Shown: positions 1-12,100 of the stretch, piece by piece
Layout: the number at the start of each line of letters is the position of its first letter
Position numbering within the stretch: the first letter of the stretch is position 1
NCBI GenBank assembly: GCA_000469685.2
Contig: LS997565.1
Span: 34,872,645-34,936,644, forward strand
Length of the DNA stretch: 64,000 nucleotides
From: Haemonchus contortus
Lineage: Eukaryota > Nematoda > Chromadorea > Rhabditida > Trichostrongylidae
Direction: 5' to 3'
Made by a program: the position numbers and the translations under genes
Notes under the pieces: generated by a model
The model's database searches: none
Seen by the model: only the letters and a program-made list of their open reading frames with translations
Told to the model about the DNA's origin: nothing

Positions 1-1757
1 CTCCATCAGCTATGCATATATTTTTCTTCCAGGTGTCTTCACTGAAGCCATTGGAAGAGCATTTTATGGATCACAAAAATATTTTTCTAGCACGCTTTCT
101 CAATAATTACGACTAGCTCTAGAGCCTTCCTATCATTTGTTGATGTATAGTATTGACGAGTGCTTTGCTGAAGTGTTTTTCACCCCTGGGTGAGCATCAT
201 TCAATAGCTAGGGGAATTTTAAAAGTGATATCTCTAAATTTCATATATAAACGGATTACTATTTTTTATAATATTTACATTACTTCTACCATGATTTACA
301 TGCCATGATTTCCTTTTCAGCTTGTTCCGATCGTTCCACTTATTAGTGATAATTTGGGGTAGTTTTACAATGCATATTTTTGTCAGGAATAATGATCGTG
401 GGGAAAATTCATAACTCGTTTCTCAGCAACAACCTCCTTCATATCAAAAAAGTCCTTCCGACCTTTATCAGTAATCTACAGAGCTCGCTAACAATTTTTG
501 TGGGCCACAGTGGAATGAAGTCAACCATCTACATGCTATCTTTTGAAAAGAGATGCCTGTGTTCACAAGCTGCCTAACACTTCCTTTTGGAATTGCTGGT
601 GTTTTTTGCCGCTTATTTATTGGCAACTACCTACATTTTTCTGAACAAAAATGCCATTGCGACGAAGATATGAAAGTAGGAAATCATCGCTTGTTAAACG
701 ATACGACGTCTTACGACCATCGATGACTACTACAGTGCTTGCGAAAATGCATGAAACAAACGGTGGTTATATGGGAACCAAGAGTTTTTCAACCTCCAAA
801 CTAACTCAACGATTTTAGAAAAAAAATTATTTTGTATTTCATGAAATGTAGAGGAATTCATTTTTGAGATCGCCTCGTGCGATGATGTTGACTGATTTGA
901 CCTTGTATTCCAGCATACTGCAGACACCAGAGAAGCCTTGCAAGAACAAGCTTCTGGGTCACAAGTTTTTTTTGTATTAGTAGTTTTTCGTGAGGTTGAC
1001 TTATGTCATTTCTATGAGGCATTCAACGTCACCTTCTGATTTATCATCGCATTTATGTTTGGCTGTAACCATTAAAGATGTTGTTTCTTACTCCTTTGTT
1101 GTAGACTATCTTAAGCACTGATATGATGTTCCGTAATAAGCTCAAACTTTAAACTTTTAAGCATTTCAGCAATTGCTTACTGTAGTTGTTTGGAGGGCGA
1201 TTATGGTTTGTTCCTGTTCTTGCCTTCCATTAATGTAGGAACTAATACCAAGTTAAGAAGTATGGTTGTACGTTGCATTATTTCCATCACAGATGAAATG
1301 ATCGCAGTGATCCGCGCTAGGTAACGTTGCTCTCCTATCAGAAGTGTAGTTAGTATTTTTTTGATTCAAGCTTGAAGCGATGTCCAACCCTATTGATATC
1401 TGCATAAACGTTGAACCACTTTTACCGTGATTATATTTTTACTCCTGTTGTGATGTTAAACGTGGGAACATATATCCCCCCTAAGGGAACGCCATATTAC
1501 GAGAGCTGTACAGTAGAGTAATTTGTGTGATACTATTGACGATCGCTAGTGACAGCATGTGCTGGTTTTGAGCTGGCTCCGAAAAGGGTAGATGACCAAA
1601 CAGGTGGTTCACAGCTGCATGATGAAAAGCTCTGGTGAAAATGTCGTTAGGGGGGGGGGGCACCCATTCAAAGTCTAGTATATCAAAAAGTAAACTCAAT
1701 GAAACGTGTTATGCCGTGTCATTATCACGGACATGCCAGTTTTCAAGTAAGGGTTTC

Positions 1758-1843
1758 GTAGGGTAGGAGCACCGTTTCTTTCTTTTTTCCTTTTTTTTTC
1801 GCATGAGGTAATCATCCCAGCCACCCAGGTGCTCCTACCCTAC
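1758..1843. repeat. 16-bp perfect inverted repeat
   Basis: The arms at 1758-1773 and 1828-1843 are exact reverse complements (GTAGGGTAGGAGCACC and its complement) around a 54-base pyrimidine-rich spacer. This could be the ends of a short non-autonomous DNA element or a hairpin in a transcript. I see no clear flanking duplication. Confidence 0.75.
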
Positions 1844-2079
1844 CTAAGCTTATTTGGGAAACTAAATTTCCTCAGCTGAAGCCGCATAGAAGAGCTAAGG
1901 TGGTCGGTTCCCATCATCCGAACAGTGCTAATATAATGAGGACTAACACATTTGACTGAGTTCATTTCTTGATATACTGACCTTGTGATGGGAGCTCCCA
2001 CCCCCTAACTACATTCTCACCGCTTTTAGTGAGACATTGAAATGAAACATATAACAATGGGCTCGAAAGCTTATATAGT

Positions 2080-2125
2080 CTACCAGTCGGATCGCCCGGC
2101 TAACGCCAGGCTCTCCTCCTTCTTG
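2080..2125. repeat. GC-rich CGGCTAACGCC hairpin repeat, copy 1
   Basis: A short hairpin-forming segment (GCCCGGCTAACGCCAGGC type) followed by CTCCTCCTTCTTG. Relatives occur near 39.49-39.58, 43.61-43.65 and 44.27-44.33 kb, each after an AGTCGG-like lead, so this is one block of a dispersed repeat. Function unknown. Confidence 0.5.
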
Positions 2126-2959
2126 TGTCAAATACCCTATCCCGAGAAATATTGAAATGAAGAATTTTATTCCCTTTTTTAAAGTTTATACTCTTTAAGT
2201 TTTTTCCGTGTTCAGCTGAGTGAGGGAGGGTATGAAAATGAAACAGAGCTCGAAATCCTTTTTTGACACAACAGAAATCGAAAGCTTCCCTCATTCTTCG
2301 ATAGTTGTAGTAAGTCTAACTCTCCACTCCTTTTTTGGAACAAATGGCAGTCTCCTGTATACGAAATTTGACACAGGACTAAGAGGGCAGTGCAAATGGT
2401 ATTTAGTTGAAGTCGGCGCTTACGCCTTTGATTGGAAGTCTCGAACTTTTGCTCTCTATCTTTGCAATAAATACCCACCAAAAATCAACTGTATGACAAT
2501 CAAAGATGATGATGTGGAGATATTCTGAGTGATGATAGCACCGTTATCAGATATTTTTTACCAATGGACCCTCTTCTTTACTGAGATATCATTTGTTGAG
2601 AATTCTAGATTACAGGCGGTCGAATAAGTTTTGTCGCAAATGACATCAAGCAAAGAGGATCCTTCATTGAATCACAACCTTGCTGAGTAGCGGTCGTAAT
2701 CTAATGGTATGAAATGAGCAACGTCCTAATCTGCTCATCGTATTGCCTTAATGGGTCCCTATCGCTGCACTTACCACTCATTTTGTCACCCTGCTATACC
2801 ATCTCGTCTTATCGAATGAAACATACTGAACGGTCAAAGCTACCGTTACCGTCGTAGATACCGAAGATGTTAGGATTTCGATCGCTAGGTGGCACTCTTA
2901 CGTCCTTCATCTTCTCTTATCAGCTATCATCAGTTCCTGTCACCGAGCACCTACGTCCC

Positions 2960-3480
2960 ATCATAACCTGCATCACCTATTAGAATGATGAGGGTCCACT
3001 GGTAATACGAAAAGCGTGATCCTAACAAATTTGAACGCTCTAGGTCCACGTAAACAGGAGTTATGAATTTGCGGCCCAAAATTACTATCACGCATGCCCC
3101 GCTCCATGTGAATGGAGTCCGGTACCGCATCCCACCATAAGCGTTCCCATGCCGCCCCCTGTACTCCTACCAATTTTGAACGCTTTGGGTCCACTGGAGC
3201 AGGAGTTATGGATTTGCGATCTAAAATTTCTATCGCGCATGCCCCGCTCCCTGTGGGTGGAAACCGGTCCTGGCACCTACCATGGGTGTTCAGATCCTGC
3301 CCCCCCCCTTACTCCTAACAAATTTAGACGCTCTAGGTCCACGGGGACAGGAGTTATGAATTTCCGGTCAGACATACACACCGACACACACACACAAACA
3401 ATCACACACACACACAAACACACCGACACACCAACAGACACACTTAGCGAATTATATAAAGTAGGATTTGTGTTGTGCTG
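2960..3480 (+). repeat. diverged 145-bp-type repeat units with CA-rich tail
   Basis: Two to three diverged copies of the unit seen at 40.9-41.3 kb. They share blocks such as AACGCTCTAGGTCCAC, GGAGTTATGAATTT and a CCCCGC...GTGGGCGGAGTC-like motif. They are followed by a CA/CAGACA-rich tract and the end motif TTATATAAAGTAGGAT. The same order, units then CA/CAGACA tract then TTATATA..GTAGGAT, recurs at 41.3 kb. This suggests an interspersed element whose internal units expand in tandem. Confidence 0.75.
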
Positions 3481-4699
3481 AAAGCTGGATATTGAATGAT
3501 AACAATAAACCTACTACCTTCCTCGCCGCGACGAGCCATTGACTCGACCAGAAGCTATCCCTCACCGGCGCAAACATCCTTCAGTATGGTAGGATATGAA
3601 GGGACTCGCTTGTTATAAGGTAGGTTATTGAACGCCGTCTAGGCTGTCACATCTGCCGATATCATCGATCAGCTACAGTACTTGACCAATGCTATTCGTG
3701 GAAGACGTCCAAAACGGTTGGTAGGCTCACAGAACGATAGTGCGAGTCCACATGTCGCATCTAACCTATGATTCTTCGAAGAATAACTGGCTTTGCTTTT
3801 GTTCAGTTGCTCACTTACAACACTCGCTAGGCTCTACAATTCTGTTTACCATTTGTTTCGACAGCTCGAGCACCACTTAAAGAGTGTTCGAAATTAACGA
3901 CGACTTGGAAATAGCTCTTTATTAATCGCGGCATCCTGACTTTTGCGGGAAATGCGTTAGTGATTTGCCTACAAAATGAGGAGCTTATTGTTTTTTGGTG
4001 AATATAATGCTAATAGTTGAGTTGCTTGCTAAATACATAATTGTATGAATTCTATTTGAAGAATCTCTCTGCAAGCCTTGTAGGTTACGCTTAAGCTTCC
4101 ATTTGCCATTTGAGTCGGTGAATTTCTTCTCACATTCCCAAGTTCGCTGAGCTGTGTTAGCAGCTTCAAACTGCAGTTGCCGTATAGAACGACAGGGCAC
4201 CATTTTTCTTTGGCTGCTGTTCTCCTTTACTTTGTTATGGGTTTTGTAGTTTTTTCTTATTTTCGTATAGAGTCTGATCACGCAATTGCGGTCAACAATA
4301 AAAATTAAGTTTTGCAAAGACAAACCAATACTTCCCAGCCATCTATCGCATGTTAACACACTACACCTTCCGTCCAACCATTGCATTTCTGCGATGTGCG
4401 GCCGGTGTGACAAGCATGACTAGCCATTTGGGGAGAAGATCTCACTTCTTGCCATTTGTCATATGTTGGAGCAAAGAATCTTGCACCAGTGTGCAGCAAA
4501 GAGAAAGGGGAGCAAATCGTTGCGTTTGGAAATCATGGAGGGTAGCTTGTACGAGAACGTCCAGACGAACAATGTCATATCTAAAGTGTAAGACTCATGC
4601 CTCGCTAATTCTGGTGTTGCATCCCGAAATAGGCACTGCTCCTCCTAGCCAGCGTATAAAGGAGTTCTGACAGAACGAGACTGGCTCAACTCGGTCACG

Positions 4700-5340
4700 C
4701 CCACCAAAACACTTCAAAGGCACAGTTCACGATAAAAATGGTTTCTGAGATTTCCCTTTGGTATTATCCAGTGGTTAATTCGAAGAACGCTGTAGGGCCC
4801 AAAAACTAAAGAGATAGGCATAATAGGAGCCCATACCGGGTATTTCGGTGTCCTTGCCCACTTTGCCCACTTACCGATGATATGTCAGTGGAGTTAGTTG
4901 CGCAAACTGTACACAGTTTGCGCAACTCGCACCAGGACCCACACTTCAGCATGCAATCAGCTGATCGCCGAGTGGTGAGCGGGTGTTTCACTGTCAATCT
5001 GTCATTCTTTTTGCTGCTGCTGTCATTTTTCTTAGTTTTCTACCTTACGAGGATGAAAAATGTGAGGAACTTTTGCTGGTAATTGTGTTCTTGTTGAGTT
5101 ATGCAAGTGATTTTCAGTGTATCGACTGAGCACATTCGCTTACCGTAGTCAGCTATTCTCACCAGGACCCTACGCAATGCCACACATTGTATAGCTCGTC
5201 CAAACACCCCTTCTACTTCATTTTTCTGGTCTCATATCGTCCTTTACTTTGAAATAACGATTCGCGTGCCTTCTTCGCCTCCGTCGCGCTATTGTCCACC
5301 TTCTCTTTCACTTTTCGTCATAACCTGGATAATCTAAAAT
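4700..5340 (-). repeat. dispersed repeat family, minus-oriented copy
   Basis: The segment reads in reverse complement like the repeats at 24.48-25.0 and 43.79-44.2 kb. Shared blocks include GGACCCACACTT, CTGATCGCCGAGT, TGTATAGCTCGTCCAAAC and CACAGTTCACGAT. A hairpin lies inside it. No protein-coding frame is conserved between the copies, so it is probably a non-autonomous element. Confidence 0.6.
4896..4927. repeat. perfect 15-bp hairpin with 2-base loop
   Basis: AGTTGCGCAAACTGT at 4896-4910 is followed by the two bases AC and then its exact reverse complement at 4913-4927. It lies inside a dispersed repeat. It may be the meeting point of two inverted copies of that repeat rather than a regulatory hairpin. 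Confidence 0.85.
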
Positions 5341-5529
5341 TATCGTGAACAGTGTCTTTAATTAAGGCGTGCACCCTGAATTAGTTACTGCCATCAGTCA
5401 CCGTACTCATGGCAGCTCACGGCTATTCGGGTCACTCGAAACATTTGCAATACACTTCAAATTTATGTCTAATCAATGGCCGTTACATTAGTTTTATGAC
5501 ATGGATGCCTTTACATTATTGTGCTACAG

Positions 5530-5644
5530 GATAGATGCCCAGAAGAAGCAATATGGGTACTTCAGCAATCAGCGGGGCTGGTACGAAAGCCAACTTCTCC
5601 ACTCAAGCTCGATGGAAGACCTACGCTTTGAGAAGGAAGTTGAC
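5530..5644 (+). other. exon-like segment, unassigned
   Basis: The segment is bounded by a splice-acceptor-like GCTACAG at its left and a GTGAGC donor at its right. Two of its three frames are open. One frame begins with an ATG and is basic and serine/alanine-rich; the other is open across the whole segment. I cannot connect it by phase to the BED-finger gene 3.5 kb downstream and recognise no domain. It may be an exon of an unrecognised gene or chance. Confidence 0.2.
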
Positions 5645-8600
5645 GTGAGCATCAGTAATCAGACCAGATCTTTTTGTAGGTAAAAGGGGCTTTTTAAATG
5701 ATACCTTTTCGACTGAAGGGGGGGGGGGGCATGGTACACCTCAAAGTGATGGTATAACCCTGTGCGGTAAGTCCTATCTTTCAGCTCCTCGTTACGCTTC
5801 TTCAAAGCTTCACAAGATCTTGCAAAAAATGAATACTTCTCTCAATATGTCCACCCACAACGACGTTTACGTGAGAGTCAGGTCACCGGTACACGTATAC
5901 GGTCCCTACGCTTATTTCCCATAATTAGAATCTTCTTCAGCGTTTTATTTATGGCAGTGTACCGCCTCATGACTTTGCTGATCATATCTTGACAATACAA
6001 TAAGGCAATTCAGGGTCGAGGTTAACAAAATAGTGATTTTTAGATGAACGGCGAACCACACGCTGCTGAACTGAGTGCATAGTGTGAGTCCTTTGCGAAT
6101 GAATTAGGATCGTAAAGGCGTTTTTGCGTACGTTTCGCTGTGCCAAACTCGAACCCAAACAGAAATTCGTCTCTCGGCGGTCCAGTTTCGTGACGATTTT
6201 CAATATCCAATGTGTATCGGTTTCTAAAGCTCAGACGGACCCCACGACACTTCTCCACACTGTTCATTATTCATTCAGATACTATGTTTCATTTTCTTCG
6301 ATGGACTTCGCTGTCATAAAGTTGAGCTATTGACTCGTGCGTTCTGATGCGTGGGAATGTCATGCTTGATTCCAAATCTCACCTGGGCTCAGATTTCTAT
6401 TGTGCAAAGTCTTTCTTTGTCCTTATTTGGTAGCATGGACCATCCGGAAACTCCCATCGAGTCATATCCTGGTAGGTCTCATTCTTCTGCCTTTGTGCTT
6501 ACATAGGCGAGGGCTCTTGTGGAAATTTGCGCGAACAAGTGGCAAATACAGTACCATTCTAACGAATTTCAATCGTAAAAGGAGCATTGTTGACAAGGTT
6601 CTCCTTTTTTTGAGTGGGACATGTGATCATCTTCTGGTCAATTCTGTCTACCTAACTAGCGAAGAGTTGTGGGAGATCCAGAGATCCCTCTAAAGTTTGA
6701 TGAACCCATCGCTGCCTAATACTTTTCTTGAGTTCCTGCATTTTTCAGGTTATGAGAGATAGAGCTCGATTTCCTCTTCAGGAAGAGCTTTACTCGTTGT
6801 TCTGAGTACGCTTAGCTAAACAACTATGCATCTTCTTTCTGAAGCCGATACGATAACCCTTGAGTAGATTGAATCCATTTCCCTCCATCCTTCAATGCTA
6901 TCGCACGCCTTCTCTTTAGATTCTCAATCGACCACTTCTCAGAACCTTCCAAAAGTCAAAATATGTTCACTGTGACCCTAACATCTCTCTTACATCGTGT
7001 TTTGCACATTACGGGAGCGATTTTTTCTAGTAGCACGTATACTCTCCCCATAACAAGTCGCACGCTCACCGTACCGCGTGCTAGTACGACGTCGTGACGC
7101 GACAACGTGGATTTTTCCTCCGTACACAGCTGCTGCGGCGACATCGCTTCAACCGGTCTCACGCTCATTGTTTCAAGGTATCTTAGTGTCTCACTCGCTC
7201 ACTTCGCATAGATTTCGGTCATTTTTCCCGGCGCCGAACGAGTTGACCCACTTAATTTGCGCACTTAGACCTCGTACGAGAATGCAACAAAAAAAAAGCC
7301 GGCCAACTTGCCGACGATATCAAGACGAGCACTCGCGTACAATGATGGTATCTCACCCGGGAGCGCGCACGTGATTTGAAGCCGGAATATCCCTCTCTGT
7401 AGCACGGACTGCAAGCTAGCAATGGACTGCTCGCCCTTCCATTGTCTCCATGTCACCACGGGAAGGTGTTCTGAATTGGGAGAAGATGTTCCCTAGATCT
7501 CTAGTCATTCGTCAGTAGTTGATCGATTTGTCGATGATCAGGTCTTCGTCAATCGAACACATTTCGGATTATGGACGATTAATGAGACATCTCCCAGAGT
7601 TGAAATGAGCCTGGCGACGAGTCAACTCACCGTCGATGTTGCCTTGAATTAATGTCACAATCTCAGGCAGACATCCGTGAAAGCCATCGGTAAAGCCTAT
7701 TCAATTCTCATTCGATGCCACCTACCTTCCCCGCCTGTGGTTGATACTTTCCTGCTCTTTGAGAAGTGATACGGTGTGCATAAAATTAAGCCTGAACTTT
7801 AATTAGGTCTTGATGGTCCTCAAGAGCACCTGGAACCTCGGGAACTCTTGGGAGTACGTGACAGATGAAAAATACATGAGTTGTTTCCGAACAAGATGTA
7901 AATAATTTTTATCGAAGGAGAAAATCGAGGATCCTCTGCAGAGCGGCTACGGTTAGTCGCTTTTTAGCCAAGAAAGGTTCTGAACAAAGATTTTGAGTAC
8001 TGTAGCCTCCTGTCGTGCATTGCGATTTTTTCGCTCGTAGATGTACTGGCCGTACTGTAAGAAATAAGGGCAACCCAAGCTCAGAAACGTAAAAGACTGC
8101 GAATCCAGCGTCTCAGGCATTTCTCCCCTTTCTCCACGCATTCCGCCTGGTGAGAAGTAAAAGCGTGTGTACTGTAAACATTCTTACCGTCTAGTTTAGG
8201 CGAGAGATCAATGTATAGCATTAACCAGCTTTAGTAATTCCATAGGATCGATTCTCACTCCAAGCGGCTGAATTTCCCATTCATTTGCGATAGAACCTGC
8301 AGCTCAGTAGTGCCGAAGCGATTGGTTTCCACTACTCATTGGGAAGGTAGCATACGTTGACTGATAGTTGATGGACTTGATTCAAGCCAATGATGAAAGG
8401 ATCAACGTCCGTTACCTCTCTTCTTGCGCTTGACGATTGAAAATTTTGAATGCATCGAAGGTTTTTAGGACTGTTCCTTTCGCTGCCGGTTTCTGGACTT
8501 CCTCAACGTGGTCTTGTAGACAGGGGATTCCGCAACCATCTTGAATCCTTTCTATCTCGGAATGATGCCAAGAGGGAACAATTTGGACAACTTTTCAAGT

Positions 8601-9101
8601 GAGACTTGGTGCCTGTGCGTTTTTGTCGGTCGCAGTCACCGTAAAAGTGGTCGTTAGTGAAGTACGTGGATCACTTAACCGGTAAGGAAGCTGTAACTGC
8701 GAAAACCTTAGGTGAGAAATGATGTACATTGGATTATGTACCCGAATACAGCCTCTACTGGAGGCCAGGTGATCCTCCTTCATTGTTGAGTGGAGCAACT
8801 CCAGTTGGTCTACATGGAGGAAGGCTCTTCAGCTCTGGGACACAGAAGTCCTCCTACCATCTTAATCGGTTGTGGGAAGTTCGAGTTCTTACCAATAAAT
8901 TGTGAATTGCCCTAGTCGCATTAATTCTTCCTGAAGGTTTAAGGCGCATTGGGTAGAGAACTTTCCTAAGCGTTTCGGCTGTCACCTCAGCGCATCGTTC
9001 CATCTGTAGTTCCTTTCCGTTGGCTAACGCAAGTCACAGAAATCATAGCAGTTTTATCCAAGTGATGGGCAGCGAAATCGCCAGCAGACAATTAGCGAAC
9101 G

Positions 9102-12100
9102 ATGTGTGGGCGCGGGCGCGCGACGTACGATGAGGGCGGCAGCGCGATCACTATTGGGGCGGTGCGCGACTTCCTCGACCAGCTCATCTCGCCCCACACG
9201 GTGATGAACTCTGGCGAAGCAGACGGTCCGGCATGCCCCGTGGCAATTCACCCATATGGGATGACATCGGCCGGAGCGTTAACAATGAACGGCATCGGCT
9301 CTGGTACCCTACAAATGGGACCGATTGCTACTACTACGACCCTAGGCTCAACTGTGAGCTTACCGACAGGGTTGGCATTGGGCAACATCGACATCACCAA
9401 TTCATGGTGTCAATTCCCTAGCTATCATGACATTCGACCGGTTGAGAATGGTAGCTACGAAACGGAGGTAGAAATGCTGCTGTCATCACCGTTCTCGTTT
9501 TTTTTTCTGACTTTCTTCGCCACCAGTCACTCTATCTTTTCATCCGTTTAGATCGCCACTATTAATTACCAGGATATTTCGACGGCTCAAAAGTATGAAC
9601 CCCTCAAGTACGACTATGGTGATATTCGACCGAAACAGTATGAGGAGCAACGTCTCTATCACAAAGTATGTCTGTCTCGATAAACACTACTCATGAAGTT
9701 TTACTGCCATTGTTTTACACAATGTTCACTATGCTTGGAATGCGCTTTTATTTCGTCGTTCAAGTCTTCTTTGTTGGCTTTTTCGTTAAAACAGAAGCAA
9801 ATGAGATTTTTTATTCACACAACTTCGTGTCTGTGAGCCCATCATGAGCATGTCGTTACTCCATTTCTTCTAACATCTCTTCGAGAACATTTTTTTTCAT
9901 TTTTTTTTCAGAAACGCGGTCGCCCTTCTTCTTTTTGCTACGGTTTTGACTGCAGGGCTTTTTTTTCGAACGAAATTGATCTTATCTATTTTTTCTTCTC
10001 TCTACATATACTCCTATTTCTGCCATTGACTACACCCCAAAAACGGTGCTATTAATCAGACTTTTCTGAAAGTTTCCCCACCTCTGCTCATTTCTCTTCA
10101 TGACTGCTGCTTTGACCTTTTGCCATTTTTCTGATTTTATTATTAGTAGCCTATAATGTAGTGCAATATAGTAAATGAGGTCAGAAATTGAATTCGGCAC
10201 CTTCGGAACGAAACTTGAATTCATTAAGATTACTAGGAAACATCTAACAAATTCGCTAGAGTTATGTCCTTAGCCTCTTTGTCTTCCCTTCAGCTGAATT
10301 CTGGAGAAACTCCATCATCTCATAGGCGAAAATTTATTACTCTCAACTTTACTGTACAGGAATGCTTCAGATTGAACATTGTGAACATTCGATCATTAAT
10401 ACAAAAGTTCATTGTTTTTTGCTGAAAAAATTAAGGACAACATTTTCGCTGTCCCATATCCATCGCGTGAATTTCTTCAACCTTTACAGGAACCAGATCG
10501 TCCAACAGTTAAGGAAGAGGAAGTGAAATTTGAACATGAGGAGCGCTGCGATACAGCTGGTCGTGATGGAGGAGCAGCTCCAGCTAAACGTGGTCGCCCT
10601 ACGGAAAACCCCTGTTGGGGATATTTTATTCGCCTGGATGATCAGAATGTTCGATGTCGTTTATGCAACAAGGTAATTTCAGTTATCACCTACAACTAAC
10701 GTCATTCGTAGTTTTCAAGGTTTTCTAATGTCTTCGCCCTGTTGTTGTCATACTGTAGGTGTCTGGGAAGAGAAACAAGAGGAGTGCGACGGCGAACGGG
10801 GCGCGCTCTCGCGCCCTCCGATATCCAATCCGGAGCTCTCGGGTACGGCGTCGCTTAGATTTGCACGGTAGCGAAGGATGAACTGAAAGCCCTATCGATT
10901 ATACACCACACCTTACCCACACCTTTTTTATCGACGTCTGTGAAGTGGAGATATCGGGGAAGACCAGCTGGAAGTATATGGGCTTAAGAGAATGCTGAAG
11001 AGAGATTCTTGAGATAACCAGATTAGGGAAAGTTTGCTTCGTTTTTCGTTGATCGTGAGTCATAAACGGAATTTGATGAAGGTTTTGGCGCCGTTTCGAA
11101 GGCGACATTGTTGGAGATTAATCGCCTTGATGATGATAGCGACTCTATGACGCTTCTATCCACGCATTTAGACTGTGTAAGGGTAAAGCTGGTCGAATTA
11201 TGGAAGTTGAAGCCATGTTACCTGAAGAGGCAGTAGTAAGAAAGGCCAAGGGTTCAGTAATACGAAGTAGAAAGTTCTTGCTAGAGTGCGGTACCCAAAA
11301 AAGGTCAAGAAAAGCAAAAGGTAGCTAAGCCTCATTTCCCACTGACCGTATTGTCAAACAAAACGCTGCTGGACTGACGTCCCAGAAATGCAATGGTATT
11401 CTGATTTATCATTGACATTAACTTCAGAGACGCCGGTGATGAATAGGTGGACCTTCGATGGGAGTGCTAGTGACCAAGAGTGAGTACCCCAGATATGATG
11501 TGGGAACAGTAGAAAGTGTTCTATACTACGATCACCTCCAACTGAAGCGGGTTACATTCCCACTTTTCTCTCTGAATTGTGGAGGTGATTGATGCAGCAC
11601 CTTCGACTGCACTAATTCATCATGAACTAGGGAGTGGCATTATCGTTTTTATGTTCCTTTATACTTTTAGGGGAAAGATGTGGCTAAAGGGAAAAAGGAG
11701 ATGCCAGTTTACTCCCTTGTTCATAATAGCTGCTTGATTGCCAGATGTTCTCTTGCCAAGTAACCATCTGACTTGAATAGCTATATCTGTTTAACCTAGC
11801 CCATTCACAGTGATCTTCCTCTTACGTTTTTCTCAGTCCTGCTTTGATGAAAAGAAAAACTTCCCAACAACTTTCTCAACACGACCCTCTCTCTCGGTCG
11901 ATTTCTTCTCCCTCTTTCGGTGGGTGGTTTTAGACTGTCCCACTATTTGCCATCGTTTTATCAGTTCACCCGACTGTTCCTCACTCGTTAAAATGATCTT
12001 TCAGAGCCTTAAGTGGTAGTTTAGGTGAACTTACCAGCTCGTTCGATGATGACCGAGCGCGGTCGGTCGGTCGAGTTGATTTCGTTCATTAGGACATGAC

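Larger units (their letters stand above)
1..9101. other. gene-poor intergenic stretch
   Basis: I see no gene that can be supported in this stretch. Open frames are short and lack recognisable domains. It holds an inverted repeat near 1.8 kb, copies of repeat families also found at 24, 40 and 44 kb, a perfect hairpin at 4.9 kb and one exon-like segment near 5.5 kb, each listed separately. The last few hundred bases should include the promoter of the downstream BED-finger gene, but I recognise no core promoter element. Confidence 0.6.

Noticed and set aside
2212..2528. Overlapping frames of 89 and 102 codons
   Set aside because: The DNA matches a dispersed repeat block at 43.7 kb, and neither frame is kept there.
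3149..3481. 110-codon open frame ending in a His/Thr-rich tail
   Set aside because: It is a translation of repeat units and a CA microsatellite.
9233..9421. Second open frame with tyrosine-rich sequence inside BED exon 1
   Set aside because: It ends before the exon's donor and cannot join exon 2, whereas the longer frame joins in phase.
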